A stretch of DNA of 64,000 nucleotides, from positions 62,001 through 126,000 of the forward strand of contig NZ_BMRF01000010.1 of NCBI RefSeq assembly GCF_014648495.1, given 5' to 3'. Positions 7,813 to 17,180 of the stretch are shown here, piece after piece (position 1 is the first letter of the stretch; every line of letters begins with the position of its first letter). The notes under the pieces were generated by a model. It was not told the origin of the DNA. It ran no database searches and was given only the letters and a program-made list of their open reading frames with translations. A program made the translations under genes and the position numbers. This stretch comes from Actinomadura cremea (GTDB taxonomy: Bacteria > Actinomycetota > Actinomycetes > Streptosporangiales > Streptosporangiaceae).

Positions 7813-8412
7813 GTGGCGACACTTCTAGAGTCAGCCAAGATGCGGTTCGACAACAAGTCGCGACGCTCATATGAATACCGTGACCAGGCGGGCGGTGTAC
7901 TTGCATCGGTGGAACAGATCGTCGGCGGCAAGCCCAGGAGTCGGCTCGGGCGCATGTTCGCCACCGAGCGTGACGACTCTTTTGTGTTTCTGCGCTTTCT
8001 GGATTCGAATCGCGAAACGCTTTTCAGTATCGAACGGGCCCCCGTCGAGACGGCTGTCGCTGGATACATGGGAGTCGTTCCCATCCTTCGAATGCCCGAT
8101 GGTGCCATTTGTGGCAAGGTGATGGCAAATCACCAAAGGGTGAAAGACAATATGATGGGGAAAACGATCGCGCAGTATAGGTGGCAGTTGCTCAATGCAG
8201 ATGATGTCGTCCTGTGTGACTTCGAAGAGAAGGTGGTCGGCAAGGGGAGAGCGACGTTTTCTGTCGGGAAGTATCAATACCTAAATTCCTATCGCACGCC
8301 GATTGCCAGTTTTGACGGGGACTGGATCGAGTTCGAGCGGGAGGTGCCGGACGATCTGCGCATGCTGGTGATCGCGTCGCCGGTCGCGATCGACCTGCTC
8401 GATGGGGCGTGA
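7813..8412 (+). CDS. LURP-one/tubby-like beta protein, copy 1
   Basis: A 199-aa protein built of repeating short strands (YEYRDQAGGVLASVEQ, ETLFSIERAP, ASFDGDWIEFERE) and ending in a hydrophobic helix, LRMLVIASPVAIDLLDG. This pattern resembles the LURP-one-related/phospholipid-scramblase fold; the assignment is moderate. No signal peptide. GTG start at 7813 with GGGAGGG four bases upstream; an in-frame TTG at 7795 is less likely. It is 31 bases after module 3 and 3 bases before its paralogue, so probably in the same transcript. Base composition is lower in GC than the ESX core. Its role beside ESX substrates is unknown. Confidence 0.55.
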   Translation: MATLLESAKMRFDNKSRRSYEYRDQAGGVLASVEQIVGGKPRSRLGRMFATERDDSFVFLRFLDSNRETLFSIERAPVETAVAGYMGVVPILRMPDGAICGKVMANHQRVKDNMMGKTIAQYRWQLLNADDVVLCDFEEKVVGKGRATFSVGKYQYLNSYRTPIASFDGDWIEFEREVPDDLRMLVIASPVAIDLLDGA

Positions 8413-8415
8413 TGC

Positions 8416-9010
8416 GTGGCCGAGTCGGCGCCTCTGCTTGTGGCTTCCAAGATTCGCTTCAAGGCTAATTCGCGGCGTAGTTATTCCTATTTCGACGGCT
8501 CGGGGGAACTGCTGGCGTCTGTAGTGCAGATGGCTGGAGGGCAGCCGCGTGGACGGCTCGCTCGTGCGTTCGCCGCGGAGCGGGACCTTCCTTCATGTCA
8601 CATCCCCCGATGGAGGGCTGATCTTCAGTGTCGAAAGACCGCCGCGTGATGCTGAGAACCGGGTATCGCCCGTCGTTCGTGCGGCCGATGGAGGGTTCGT
8701 TGGAAAGATCGTGGCCAACCACCGCATCGACGATGAATCCGTGGTCAAGTTTCGGATCCTGCAGAATAGATCGCGTCTCGTCGGTGAAGGAGGCGTCGTC
8801 CTCTGTGAGGTCGAGCAGAAGCTTCTCAGTGAAGCACGTGGTTTCACCCCCTCCGCGCACGGAAAAAAGGTCGAGTATTCGAGTTCGGACGGAACAGTGA
8901 TCGCTGGTTTCGATGGGAAGTGGATCGAGTTCGAGCGAGAGGTGCCGGAGAACCTGCGGATGCTGGTGATCGCGTCGCCGGTGGCGTTCGATCTGCTCGA
9001 CGGGGCCTGA
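8416..9010 (+). pseudogene. LURP-one/tubby-like protein, copy 2, frameshifted
   Basis: A paralogue of the gene just upstream, split between two frames. It starts GTG at 8416 (MAESAPLLVASKIRFKANS) and aligns with copy 1 up to LARAFAAERD. After about 8585 the frame is lost and runs to a stop at 8649. The homologous continuation (FLHVTSPDGG, then SVERPP and EFEREVPENLRM) lies in the next frame and ends at 9010 with the same LLDGA C-terminus. Copy 1 has about three extra residues at the break, so the event is a small indel. It may be a true pseudogene, a sequence error or, less likely, a programmed shift; no slippery heptamer is obvious. Confidence 0.7.
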
Positions 9011-9018
9011 AGCGCGAA

Positions 9019-9062
9019 GAAAGGCCCCGGCCCCCGAGTTCGTCCGGGGGTCGGGGCCTTTC
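9019..9062. terminator. Bidirectional terminator between LURP-like and YbaB-like genes
   Basis: A long stem reading AAAGGCCCCGgCCCCCG on one arm and CGGGGGtCGGGGCCTTT on the other, with A-rich and T-rich ends, so it can stop transcripts from both convergent genes. It begins about 9 bases after the LURP-like stop and ends about 10 bases from the YbaB-like stop. Confidence 0.85.
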
Positions 9063-9071
9063 GTGTTCGGG

Positions 9072-9542
9072 TCAGCGACGGTCGCCGGGGTGGCCGCCCT
9101 TGTAGTTGTTCATCGCCTCCTGGGCGCGCTGCTGCTGGACGCCCATTTCCCGTGCGAGATCGCGCATCTGCCCCGCGAAGCCGTTCGCGAGCTTGTCGAG
9201 GGACGCGAGGGCCTGCGACGGGTCGAGGGGCTTCTCCGGGTCGCCGAAGACGGACGCGCTGGCCTCGCGGACCTTCGTCTGGAAGTCCTGGGCGGCCGCG
9301 TTGACCGCGGTGCGGATGCCCTCGCTGAGTTCGGCGGAGCCGAGGCGCATCGCGCGGGGGTCGATGTCCAGCCTCGTCAGGCCGCCTTCGGCGCGGTACT
9401 CGGCGATGATGCGGCCGTCGGCGGCCTCGCCCGTCCCGACGGTCTCCTGGACCGACTCCTGGATCTTGGTGAAGTCGCCCATCTGCTGCTGCATGTCGCG
9501 CTGGAAACGTTCGAAGCCTTCGCCGAGGCTGAAGTCGGCCAT
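9072..9542 (-). CDS. YbaB/EbfC-family protein of the ESX locus (EspL-like)
   Basis: A 156-aa protein of the YbaB/EbfC nucleoid-associated fold: an N-terminal helix rich in Gln (FERFQRDMQQQMGDF), a three-strand middle (GRIIAEYRAEGGLTRLDIDP), then long charged helices. In mycobacterial ESX-1, EspL has this fold and supports Esp substrates, so the same role is plausible. It starts with ATG at 9542, nine bases after the EccC stop on the same strand, so the two form an operon. The terminator at 9019-9062 closes it. Confidence 0.8.
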   Translation of the reverse strand: MADFSLGEGFERFQRDMQQQMGDFTKIQESVQETVGTGEAADGRIIAEYRAEGGLTRLDIDPRAMRLGSAELSEGIRTAVNAAAQDFQTKVREASASVFGDPEKPLDPSQALASLDKLANGFAGQMRDLAREMGVQQQRAQEAMNNYKGGHPGDRR

Positions 9543-9551
9543 TGGTTTCTC

Positions 9552-12500
9552 TTACTCCTGGTGTGCGGTCTGGATGAGGCGGGTTCCCTTGCGGCGGTCG
9601 ATGTAGTAGCCGCGGCCCGGGGGGAGGGGGTGACCCTTGATGTTGCCGAGTACGACGCCCTCGTCCTTGTTACCCGACATGAGCAGGCTCGGGGAGCCCA
9701 TTTCCTTGATGCGCTGCAGGATCGGGTCGTACATCGCGCGTCCGGCGCCGCCGTAGGCGCGGGACACGATGACGTGCAGGCCGATGTCGCGGGCCTGCGG
9801 CAGCAGTTCGGCGAGCTGGGCGACGGGGTTGTTGGAGGTGGCCACGAGGTCGTAGTCGTCGATGATCAGGAACAGGTCGGCACCGGTCCACCAGGAGCGT
9901 TCGCGGAGCTGCTCGGGCGTCAGGTCGGCCGGTGGGAGCCGGGCCTGCAGGGCGCCGACGATGTCCTTGACCAGCCCGGACGCGGCGGCGGACGAGGCGG
10001 CGTAGCCGATGCGGTGCTCGGTCTCGGCGGCGTCCAGCAGGGCCCGCCGGTAGTCCAGGAAGATCATCCGCGCCTGCTGCGGCGTGTACCGATCGATGAT
10101 CGACTTGGTGATGATCCGCATCAGGTTCGACTTGCCGCACTCGGTGTCGCCCATGACGAGGAAGTGCGACTCGCTCTGGAAGTCGAGGAACACCGGCTGC
10201 AGGGACTCCTCGTCGATGCCGATCGGGATCCGGGAGCCGGTCTCGGCGGGCGTCGGGAGGGAGCTGAGGGGGAAGACGGCCGGCAGCATCCGGACCTGGG
10301 GCGCCTTCGGGCCCTCCCAGTTCCCGGCGACCGCGGCGACGAGCTGCTTGACGCCGTCGGCGAGCGTGGCGTCGTCGGAGACGCCGTCCAGGCGCGGCAG
10401 CGACATCAGGCAGTGGTGGCCCTCGCGGGTGAGGCCGCGGCCGGGCTTGCCCTCGGGGACGTTGTCGGCGAGCTTGCGGTCGATCTCCGAGTCGTAGGGG
10501 TCGCCGAGCCGGAGTTCGAGCTTGGTACCGAAAAGGTCCCGGATGTTCATCCGGAATTCAGACCACTTGTTCACCGTGGCGATCACGTGGATGCCGTAAC
10601 CGAGACCGCGGGCGGTCAGGTCGGTGATGGTGCCCTCGAGGTTCTCGTAGTCCTGCCGGAGGGTCATCCAGCCGTCCACGACGAGGAACACGTCGCCGTA
10701 GCCGTCGCCGCTGAGCTCGCCGGACGCCCGCATCCGCCGGAACGTCGCCATCGAGTCGATGCCGCGCTCGGCGAACTCGCGCTCGCGGCTCTCCAGCAGC
10801 GCGGTGACCTCCGCGACGGTGCGCCGGACGCGGTCGGCGTCCAAGCGGTTCGCGACGCCGCCGATGTGCGGGAGGTCGCTGAGCGCGCTGAGCGTTCCGC
10901 CGCCGAAGTCGAGGCAGTAGAACTGCACCTGCTGCGGCGTGTGGGTGAGCGCGAGGGACGCGATCAGGGTGCGGAGCGTCGTCGACTTGCCGGTCTGCGG
11001 CGACCCGGCGATGCCCGCGTTGCCGGCCGCGCCGGACAGGTCGACGTACATCGGGTCGCGGCGCTGCTCGAACGGCTTGTCGATGATGCCGGTGATGGCG
11101 TGCAGCCGGTTCCGCCAGCCCTCGTGCTGGGTGGTGAGGCCCTGCCCCGGGACGACCGCGAGGGTCGGCAGCAGCTCGTCCAGCGTGGGGGACGCGTCGA
11201 GCGGCGGGAGCCAGATCGCGTGCGCGGGCGGGCCCTGGTTCTCGAGCTGCTTGACGATGACGTCGAACAGCGTCCCGACCGACTCGCGCTCGGGCTCCTG
11301 CTCCTGCTGCGGCTGCTCGATGACGCGCGGCCGGATGTAGTCCGGGATGTACGGGACGATCTGCTTCACGACCTGCGGGCCCGCCTGCTCGCGCGGCGCC
11401 ATGTCCTCGTCGGCCGGGCCGGACACGTACCCGGCGCGGAACCGGGTCATCGCCTCGGTGCCGAACTTCATGTACCCGTGGCCGGGCGCGGACGGCAGCT
11501 CGTAGGCGTCCGGGACGCCCAGCACGACGCGGGACTCCTGCGCGGAGAACGTCCGCAGGCCGATCCGGTACGACAGGTGCGTGTCGAGGCCGCGGAGCTT
11601 CCCCTCCTCGAGGCGCTGCGACGCCAGCAGGATGTGGACGCCGAGCGAACGGCCGAGACGTCCGATCATGACGAACAGGTCGGCGAACTCGGGCTTGGCC
11701 GACAGCAGCTCGGAGAACTCGTCCAGGACGAGGAACAGCGTCGGCATCGGCTTGAGGTCGGCGCCCTGCTCGCGGGCCTTCTCGTAGTCGCGCAGCGAGG
11801 CGTAGTTGCCCTGGGCGCGCAGGTACTCCTGCCGCCGCACCATCTCGCCGTGCAGCGCGTCGTACATGCGGTCGACGAGCGGGAGCTCGTCCTCCAGGTT
11901 GGTGATGATCGCGGAGACGTGCCGGAGGTCGTCCATCCCCAGGAACGTCGCACCGCCCTTGAAGTCGACGAGGACGAAGTTGAGCACCTCGGGCGAGTGC
12001 GTCATCGCGAGCCCGAGGACGAGCGTCCGCAGCGCCTCCGACTTACCGGAACCGGTCGCGCCGATGCACAGACCGTGGGGGCCCATGCCGCCCTGCGCCG
12101 ACTCCTTGATGTCGAGGTGGACGGGCCGTCCCTCGGGGTCGATGCCGATCGGCACCCGCAGCCGGTTGCGGGGCGCCCGCGGGCGCCACATCTCCGCGGC
12201 GTTCACGTTGAACGGGTTCTCGATGCCGAGCAGGGACGTCACCGTGGTCGCGCCCGACAGCGCGTCCTCCTCCGGCCCGGCGGCGGCGCTGGCGCGCAGC
12301 GGCGCGAGCTGGCGGGCGAGGGCCTCGGCCTGCTGCAGCGTGATGGAGTCGGGCTTGCCGATGCGGTTGGGGACGTCCTTGCCGGTGCGGTCCTTCGTGA
12401 GCCGGGCGACCTGCTCCTTGGTGACGGCGACGCGCAGCATCGCCTGCTCCATGACCGGCGCGGTCGACCCGGTCAGGTCGATGACGCAGACGCCCTCGAC

Positions 12501-13502
12501 GCCGTCGGCGGCGAGCTGCGAGTCGTAGGACGCCTGGCCGCCGTCCATGATGATGATGTGGTACGGCAGGTCGTCCTGCGACAGGCCGGGCTGGAACCGC
12601 GGCCGGTCCTTCACGTCCTGCCCGAACATCGCCTCGAGCGTCGACATGCTCTCGGCCATCAGCCGGACGGGCCCGGCCGCGTCCGTCTCGGTCGGGTGCA
12701 GGTTGTGCGGCAGCCACTTGATCCACTGCCACCACGGCATCCGCTGCTTGGACGCGCACACCGCGATGCGCACGTCGTCGGGGGAGTGGAACGTGGCGAT
12801 CTGCACGATCAGCGCCCGGATCAGCCCGTACACGGCCTCGGGGTCACCGGACGGGACGAGCCGGGCGAACGATCGCAGCGACACCGAGATCGGCAGGTTC
12901 GGGACGTTCGAGTGCGCGCGGACGAACCGCCGCAGCGCGCCCGCCGTCATCGGCTCGAGGTCCTCGATCGGCTTGGTCTCCGGCGGGATCAGCTGGATCG
13001 CGAGCTTCTGCGCGCCGGTCCCGATGCGGACCTGGATGAAGTCGTCGTCCGACGGGCGCCGCTCCCACAGCCGGGCGCTCATCGCCAGCCACCACAGCGA
13101 GGCGGGGTCGGGGCTGCCCCACTCCATCGCCTCGCGCTGCTGCTTCGCGGCGCTGCGGACCTTCTTGCGGACCTGCCCGAGGTAGCGCAGGTAGTCGCGC
13201 CGGTCGTTGTTCAGCTTGACCTTGCGCTCACCGCTGTTGCGCCCGACCTGGCCGAGCATCATGCCGAACATCGAGATCGCGAACATGCCGCCCGCGACGT
13301 ACTGGAGCGGCCCCCCGCCCCGGCCGACGAGCATGAAGACCATGGCGCCGGAACCGGCCAGCATCGGCAGGTACGTCAGCACGCCCTGCATGCCCTGCGG
13401 GATCAGCTCCGGAAGCTCGGGGGGCGACTCAAGCAGGATCTCTCCACGCGGCGGCGCGGGAGGCTTCTTCCGCTCCCTGCGGCGGACGATCACCGTGCTC
13501 AC
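9552..13502 (-). CDS. eccC: EccC, ESX type VII secretion ATPase
   Basis: A 1316-aa membrane ATPase, the motor and substrate receptor of ESX secretion, and the usual length for fused EccC. Two membrane helices (about 39-60 and 66-84) are followed by a DUF domain and three FtsK/SpoIIIE ATPase domains. Walker A motifs are GATGSGKS (481-488), GSPQTGKS (833-840) and GDTECGKS (1118-1125). Walker B motifs are LVLDEF (about 591), LVVDGW (about 940) and LIIDDY (about 1212). All three P-loops keep their Lys, and the first has the most canonical signature. GTG start at 13502, with GGGAGG about 9 bases upstream. It diverges from eccD-eccB, and the 258-base gap holds both promoters. Confidence 0.95.
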   Translation of the reverse strand: MSTVIVRRRERKKPPAPPRGEILLESPPELPELIPQGMQGVLTYLPMLAGSGAMVFMLVGRGGGPLQYVAGGMFAISMFGMMLGQVGRNSGERKVKLNNDRRDYLRYLGQVRKKVRSAAKQQREAMEWGSPDPASLWWLAMSARLWERRPSDDDFIQVRIGTGAQKLAIQLIPPETKPIEDLEPMTAGALRRFVRAHSNVPNLPISVSLRSFARLVPSGDPEAVYGLIRALIVQIATFHSPDDVRIAVCASKQRMPWWQWIKWLPHNLHPTETDAAGPVRLMAESMSTLEAMFGQDVKDRPRFQPGLSQDDLPYHIIIMDGGQASYDSQLAADGVEGVCVIDLTGSTAPVMEQAMLRVAVTKEQVARLTKDRTGKDVPNRIGKPDSITLQQAEALARQLAPLRASAAAGPEEDALSGATTVTSLLGIENPFNVNAAEMWRPRAPRNRLRVPIGIDPEGRPVHLDIKESAQGGMGPHGLCIGATGSGKSEALRTLVLGLAMTHSPEVLNFVLVDFKGGATFLGMDDLRHVSAIITNLEDELPLVDRMYDALHGEMVRRQEYLRAQGNYASLRDYEKAREQGADLKPMPTLFLVLDEFSELLSAKPEFADLFVMIGRLGRSLGVHILLASQRLEEGKLRGLDTHLSYRIGLRTFSAQESRVVLGVPDAYELPSAPGHGYMKFGTEAMTRFRAGYVSGPADEDMAPREQAGPQVVKQIVPYIPDYIRPRVIEQPQQEQEPERESVGTLFDVIVKQLENQGPPAHAIWLPPLDASPTLDELLPTLAVVPGQGLTTQHEGWRNRLHAITGIIDKPFEQRRDPMYVDLSGAAGNAGIAGSPQTGKSTTLRTLIASLALTHTPQQVQFYCLDFGGGTLSALSDLPHIGGVANRLDADRVRRTVAEVTALLESREREFAERGIDSMATFRRMRASGELSGDGYGDVFLVVDGWMTLRQDYENLEGTITDLTARGLGYGIHVIATVNKWSEFRMNIRDLFGTKLELRLGDPYDSEIDRKLADNVPEGKPGRGLTREGHHCLMSLPRLDGVSDDATLADGVKQLVAAVAGNWEGPKAPQVRMLPAVFPLSSLPTPAETGSRIPIGIDEESLQPVFLDFQSESHFLVMGDTECGKSNLMRIITKSIIDRYTPQQARMIFLDYRRALLDAAETEHRIGYAASSAAASGLVKDIVGALQARLPPADLTPEQLRERSWWTGADLFLIIDDYDLVATSNNPVAQLAELLPQARDIGLHVIVSRAYGGAGRAMYDPILQRIKEMGSPSLLMSGNKDEGVVLGNIKGHPLPPGRGYYIDRRKGTRLIQTAHQE

Positions 13503-13760
13503 GCTGCTGTTCCTCCCTTGAGCCGGGAAGCGGCCCCCGTCCCCGCGAGAGTCGTCCGCCCCGTCGTATCGTCGGCGGCTTGCGCCCCCTTGACCGGATT
13601 GATGGTAGAGGTGTCGTCGGACGTCGACTACACGGTGGGAGTGTCCGGATACTAGGGTTAGCCCGATTCGCACTACTGAGAGGCACGGGTAACCGGCACA
13701 CCTGACCGCAACCGCAGGTGTCACGCCCCCCGTTTCAACCGGACAACTTGCGAGGACATC

Positions 13761-15158
13761 GTGAGCGCTCCCCCTGGGGCCGATCTCTGCCGCGTCACGG
13801 TCGTCGGGCCGAGCCGACGGGTCGACATCGCCCTGCCCGCAGACTCCACCTTCGCCGAGCTCTACCCGACGATCCTGCGCTACGCGGGCCAGAACCTGGC
13901 GGACGCCGGTCTGGCGCACGGCGGCTGGGTCCTGCAGAAACTCGACGAGGCCCCCTTCGACCCGTCCAGCACGCCGACCCACGCGGGGCTGCGCGACGGT
14001 GACCTGATCTACCTGCGGCCCCGCATGTCGCAGATCCCCGACCTCGCGTTCGACGACGTCCCCGACGTCGTCGCGACCGCGGTCAACGACCGTCCCGGAC
14101 GCTGGCGGCAGGACTCCACCCGCCGGTTCGCCCTCGGCTGGGGCGTCGCCGGACTCATCGTCGGGGGGCTGACGCTGCTGCTGTCGGGGCCGTCCTGGCT
14201 GGTCCCGGCGATCGTGGCCGGCGCCATCGCGATCGTCCTGCTCGCTGGCGGCGTCGCGCTGTCGCGGGCGCTCGGCGACGCGGGCGCCGGCGCGGCGCTC
14301 GGCTACGCCGCCCTGCCGTACGCGTTCCTCGCCGGGATGCTCGCCCCCGCCGGGGACGACGCCCTGCTGGAACTCGACGCCCTGCACCTGGTCGCCGGGT
14401 TCGGCGCGGTCGTCCTGGCCGCGACGATCGCCGGGTTCGGCATCTCGCAGGGACTCCCCGTCTTCTACGGCATCGCGATCGCGGCGCTGTTCGGGACGAT
14501 CGACTGCGCGATCCCGATGGTGTTCGACATGGACGCCGCGGGCGTCGCGGCCGTCACCGTCACGGTCGTCCTCGCGCTGACGCCGCTGCTGCCCGGCATC
14601 GCGTTCAAGTTCGCGCGGGTGCGGCTCCCACCGGTGCCGAGCAGCGCCGAGGACCTGCGCCGCGACACCCTCTCGGTGGACGGGCAGGAACTGCTGCAGC
14701 GGACGGCGCTCGCCGACCGCTACGTCACCGGCGGCGTCTCGGCGATCGGCCTGACCGTGCTCGGCGCCGCGATCCCGCTGTCGTTCGACGACGGCTGGGT
14801 CTCGCCCGTCATGTGCCTGGTCGTCGCGTTCGCCGTCCTGCTGCGGGCCCGGCTGTTCCGCGGCCGGAACCAGAAGATGTGGATGCTGATCCCCGGCGTC
14901 GCCGCGCTCGGGCTGCTCGCCGCCGGCACCGCCCTCGGCATGGACTCGCAGCTCCTCGTGCTCGTGGCGGTGCTCGTGCCGACCCTGATCGTGTCCGGCA
15001 TCGCGGTCGGCGTCGGCATGTGGCTGCCGGGGAACCGGCCGACCCCGTTCTGGGGCCGCGCGGGCGACATCATCGAAATCATGCTGGTGGTCGCGATGAT
15101 CCCGCTGGCGCTCGGCGTCATGGGCGTCCTCGAGTACGTCCACACCCTGGCGAGCTGA
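13761..15158 (+). CDS. eccD: EccD, ESX membrane channel subunit
   Basis: A 465-aa protein with an N-terminal ubiquitin-like domain (about 8-90, starting LCRVTVVGPSRRVDIALP) on the cytosolic side, followed by about 11 membrane helices from residue 125 onward. This is the hydrophobic pore-lining subunit of the ESX membrane complex. Length and layout match the family. GTG start at 13761 with GGACATC just upstream. It ends 19 bases before eccB, in the same operon. Confidence 0.93.
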   Translation: MSAPPGADLCRVTVVGPSRRVDIALPADSTFAELYPTILRYAGQNLADAGLAHGGWVLQKLDEAPFDPSSTPTHAGLRDGDLIYLRPRMSQIPDLAFDDVPDVVATAVNDRPGRWRQDSTRRFALGWGVAGLIVGGLTLLLSGPSWLVPAIVAGAIAIVLLAGGVALSRALGDAGAGAALGYAALPYAFLAGMLAPAGDDALLELDALHLVAGFGAVVLAATIAGFGISQGLPVFYGIAIAALFGTIDCAIPMVFDMDAAGVAAVTVTVVLALTPLLPGIAFKFARVRLPPVPSSAEDLRRDTLSVDGQELLQRTALADRYVTGGVSAIGLTVLGAAIPLSFDDGWVSPVMCLVVAFAVLLRARLFRGRNQKMWMLIPGVAALGLLAAGTALGMDSQLLVLVAVLVPTLIVSGIAVGVGMWLPGNRPTPFWGRAGDIIEIMLVVAMIPLALGVMGVLEYVHTLAS

Positions 15159-15177
15159 CCGGCGAGGAGGACGTTCG

Positions 15178-16605
15178 ATGCAGACGAAGAGGGATCTCCT
15201 CCAGGCGCACCGCCTGATGACGCACCGCGCGTCGCAGGCGCTCATCCTGGCCGAGCCCGACTTCCCCGAGCAGCCGCTGCGCAAGCTCAACGTCGGGCTG
15301 TTCGCCGGCATCATGGTGGGAGTCCTGGCGGCGGCGGTGTTCGGCATCGTCGGCCTCCTGTTCGGGGGCGGCAACAAGGGCCTGGACGCGAAGGGCACCG
15401 TCCTCATCGAGGAGGAGACCGGCGCCCACTACGTGTGGTGCACCCCGCAGGGCGCACAGGAGGACGTGCTCTGCCCGGTCGCGAACTACGCGTCGGCGAA
15501 GCTGGCGGCGTCCCTGACCGGGAGCTCCCCGCAGCAGAAGACGGTCTCGGCCGAGTCGCTGCAGGACTTTCCGCGCGGCCCCCGCATCGGCATCGCCGGC
15601 GCCCCCGACTCGGTGCCGAACGCCGACCGGCTCGTCGGCGGCCCCTGGTCGGTGTGCGTCCGGCAGCGGCAGCAGGGCGGCGTCGGCCAGTCCGTGGTGT
15701 CGCTGGTCGCGGGCCAGAAGGTCGGCGGCGAGAAGATCGACGCCAACAGCGGCGTCGTCGTCAGCGCGGGGCAGAACAACAACTGGCTGATCTGGAAGAA
15801 CCAGCGGCTGAAGCTGTCGCCGGCGGGCCTCACCGTGCTCGGCGCGTCCACGCCCGCCCAGGTGTCGCCCGGATTCATCAACGCGCTGCCGTCCGGCCCG
15901 GACTTCGCGCCGCCGCAGATCCAGGGCGCCGGAGGCGAGCCGTCCTTCGACGGCGCCACCGGCAAGGTCGGGCAGGTCTTCGTCGTCAAGGGCGTCGGCG
16001 CCGGCGACCAGTACTACGTGCTGCTGAACGACGGCTACGCGCCCGTCACCGCGCTGCAGGCGTCGCTCATCCAGAACTCGGCGAGCTACACGCTGCCGAA
16101 GAACAGCCCGCTGGACGGCAGCGCGGTCACCACGCACCGCTCCGCGCAGAAGCTCGTCAACGAGCAGCTGCCCCAGGCCGCGATCCAGTTGCGCTCGTAC
16201 GACCCGAGCCAGTCGCTGTGCGTCGTCTACCCGGACACCGCGAAGGGCTCGCAGACCGCCGAGCTGACGATCGGCGGCGGGCAGGACCTGCCGATGCCCG
16301 CGCAGGCGTCCGGATCGGGCGTCGACAATGTCGTGGTGCCCCCGGGCAGTGGAATTCTCGCGGGCGTCCTGCCGAACTCCGGATCGGTCGACGCGATCAA
16401 CAGCTATACGCTCATCACCGATTCCGGCCGCCGCTACTCGCTCCAGTCGGCGGAGACGGCGTCCGCGCTGGGGTACGCCATCTCGCCGGAGAAGAATGAC
16501 TCGGTGCCCGTCCCCGCGAACCTGCTGAACCTCATCCCGCAGGGGCCGGCGCTGGACCCGCAGAAAGCGATCCTGCCCGTCACCTCGGAGGGGGCCGCAG
16601 GATGA
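15178..16605 (+). CDS. eccB: EccB, ESX membrane complex subunit
   Basis: A 475-aa protein with a cytosolic N-terminus (MQTKRDLLQAHRLMTHRASQAL, a signature of EccB), one membrane helix (about 40-63) and a large periplasm-like domain with repeats. In known ESX complexes it is the outer ring component. C82 (HYVWC) and C98 could form a disulfide. ATG at 15178 with GAGGAGGACG upstream. It is co-transcribed with eccD, and the WXG100 genes follow after 82 bases. Confidence 0.93.
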   Translation: MQTKRDLLQAHRLMTHRASQALILAEPDFPEQPLRKLNVGLFAGIMVGVLAAAVFGIVGLLFGGGNKGLDAKGTVLIEEETGAHYVWCTPQGAQEDVLCPVANYASAKLAASLTGSSPQQKTVSAESLQDFPRGPRIGIAGAPDSVPNADRLVGGPWSVCVRQRQQGGVGQSVVSLVAGQKVGGEKIDANSGVVVSAGQNNNWLIWKNQRLKLSPAGLTVLGASTPAQVSPGFINALPSGPDFAPPQIQGAGGEPSFDGATGKVGQVFVVKGVGAGDQYYVLLNDGYAPVTALQASLIQNSASYTLPKNSPLDGSAVTTHRSAQKLVNEQLPQAAIQLRSYDPSQSLCVVYPDTAKGSQTAELTIGGGQDLPMPAQASGSGVDNVVVPPGSGILAGVLPNSGSVDAINSYTLITDSGRRYSLQSAETASALGYAISPEKNDSVPVPANLLNLIPQGPALDPQKAILPVTSEGAAG

Positions 16606-16687
16606 CCGACTGCTACCGAATGATCGGGTTCGTGTCCCTCGGGCTTGATACGCTCCTGATCGTCGCGCACGCCACGGAGGAGTCGTT

Positions 16688-16978
16688 GTGAGCCAGGCCT
16701 TCAGTACGGACTACGCCACGATGAAGCAGGCCGAGGCCATGTTCAAGAGCACGCACACCCAGATGGTGCAGGCCCTGGACGACCTCGAGTCCGACGTCGA
16801 GAGCCGCCTCGCCGTGTGGGAGGACGACTCGCGTGACGCCTACTTCGAGGCGAAGGCCAAGTGGGACAAGGCCGCCCGGGAGATGGCGGACCTGGTCAAG
16901 GAGTTCGGTGAGGGCATCGGCACCGCCCAGCAGAACTACCAGTCCGCGGAACAGTCCAACACCTCTCTGTGGGGTTGA
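16688..16978 (+). CDS. WXG100-family ESX substrate (variant WED turn)
   Basis: A 96-aa helical hairpin with no signal peptide. The turn is VWEDDSRDAYFEAK in place of a classic WxG, and the C-terminus has NYQSAEQSN, which carries the YxxxE export signal. Closely related to the protein at 17531 (shared DDLE/DDLAxxVES, WED, AYFxAKAxW). GTG start at 16688 after ACGGAGGAG. It may pair with the WVG protein at 17181 as the EsxA/EsxB-like dimer of this system. Confidence 0.88.
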   Translation: MSQAFSTDYATMKQAEAMFKSTHTQMVQALDDLESDVESRLAVWEDDSRDAYFEAKAKWDKAAREMADLVKEFGEGIGTAQQNYQSAEQSNTSLWG

Positions 16979-17030
16979 CAGCTTCCCTCGACAAGTCGGC
17001 TCCACATTGTCGCAGTTCACAACGGGGTCG

Positions 17031-17042
17031 ACAGATATCTGT
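17031..17042. promoter_or_regulatory. Perfect 12-bp palindrome upstream of the second WXG100 gene
   Basis: ACAGATATCTGT lies in the 202-base gap between two WXG100 genes, about 140 bases before the next start. It is AT-rich against a GC-rich background and could be an operator or promoter element. No factor is identified. Confidence 0.3.
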
Positions 17043-17180
17043 TCGCTCACCTACGGTGGCGGGCTTTACCGTAAGGGCGTTGTGCCGCACGATGGGTCGG
17101 GAACTCGTGTCAATCGGGTCGAACCGATCAGGCGCACGCCGCGTCCAAGTCGATGTAGTGGCTACTGGAAGGGATGACTG

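Noticed and set aside
9063-13655. A 4.6-kb open frame on the plus strand, antisense to eccC.
   Set aside because: Its composition is Arg/Val/Gly/Asp-rich with no domain, and the minus-strand frame encodes a full EccC with three P-loops. Long antisense frames are expected at this GC level.
13503-15407. Extension of the EccC frame upstream to 15407.
   Set aside because: The region encodes EccD on the plus strand, and the minus-strand translation is low-complexity. The GTG at 13502 has a proper ribosome site and gives the family's normal length.
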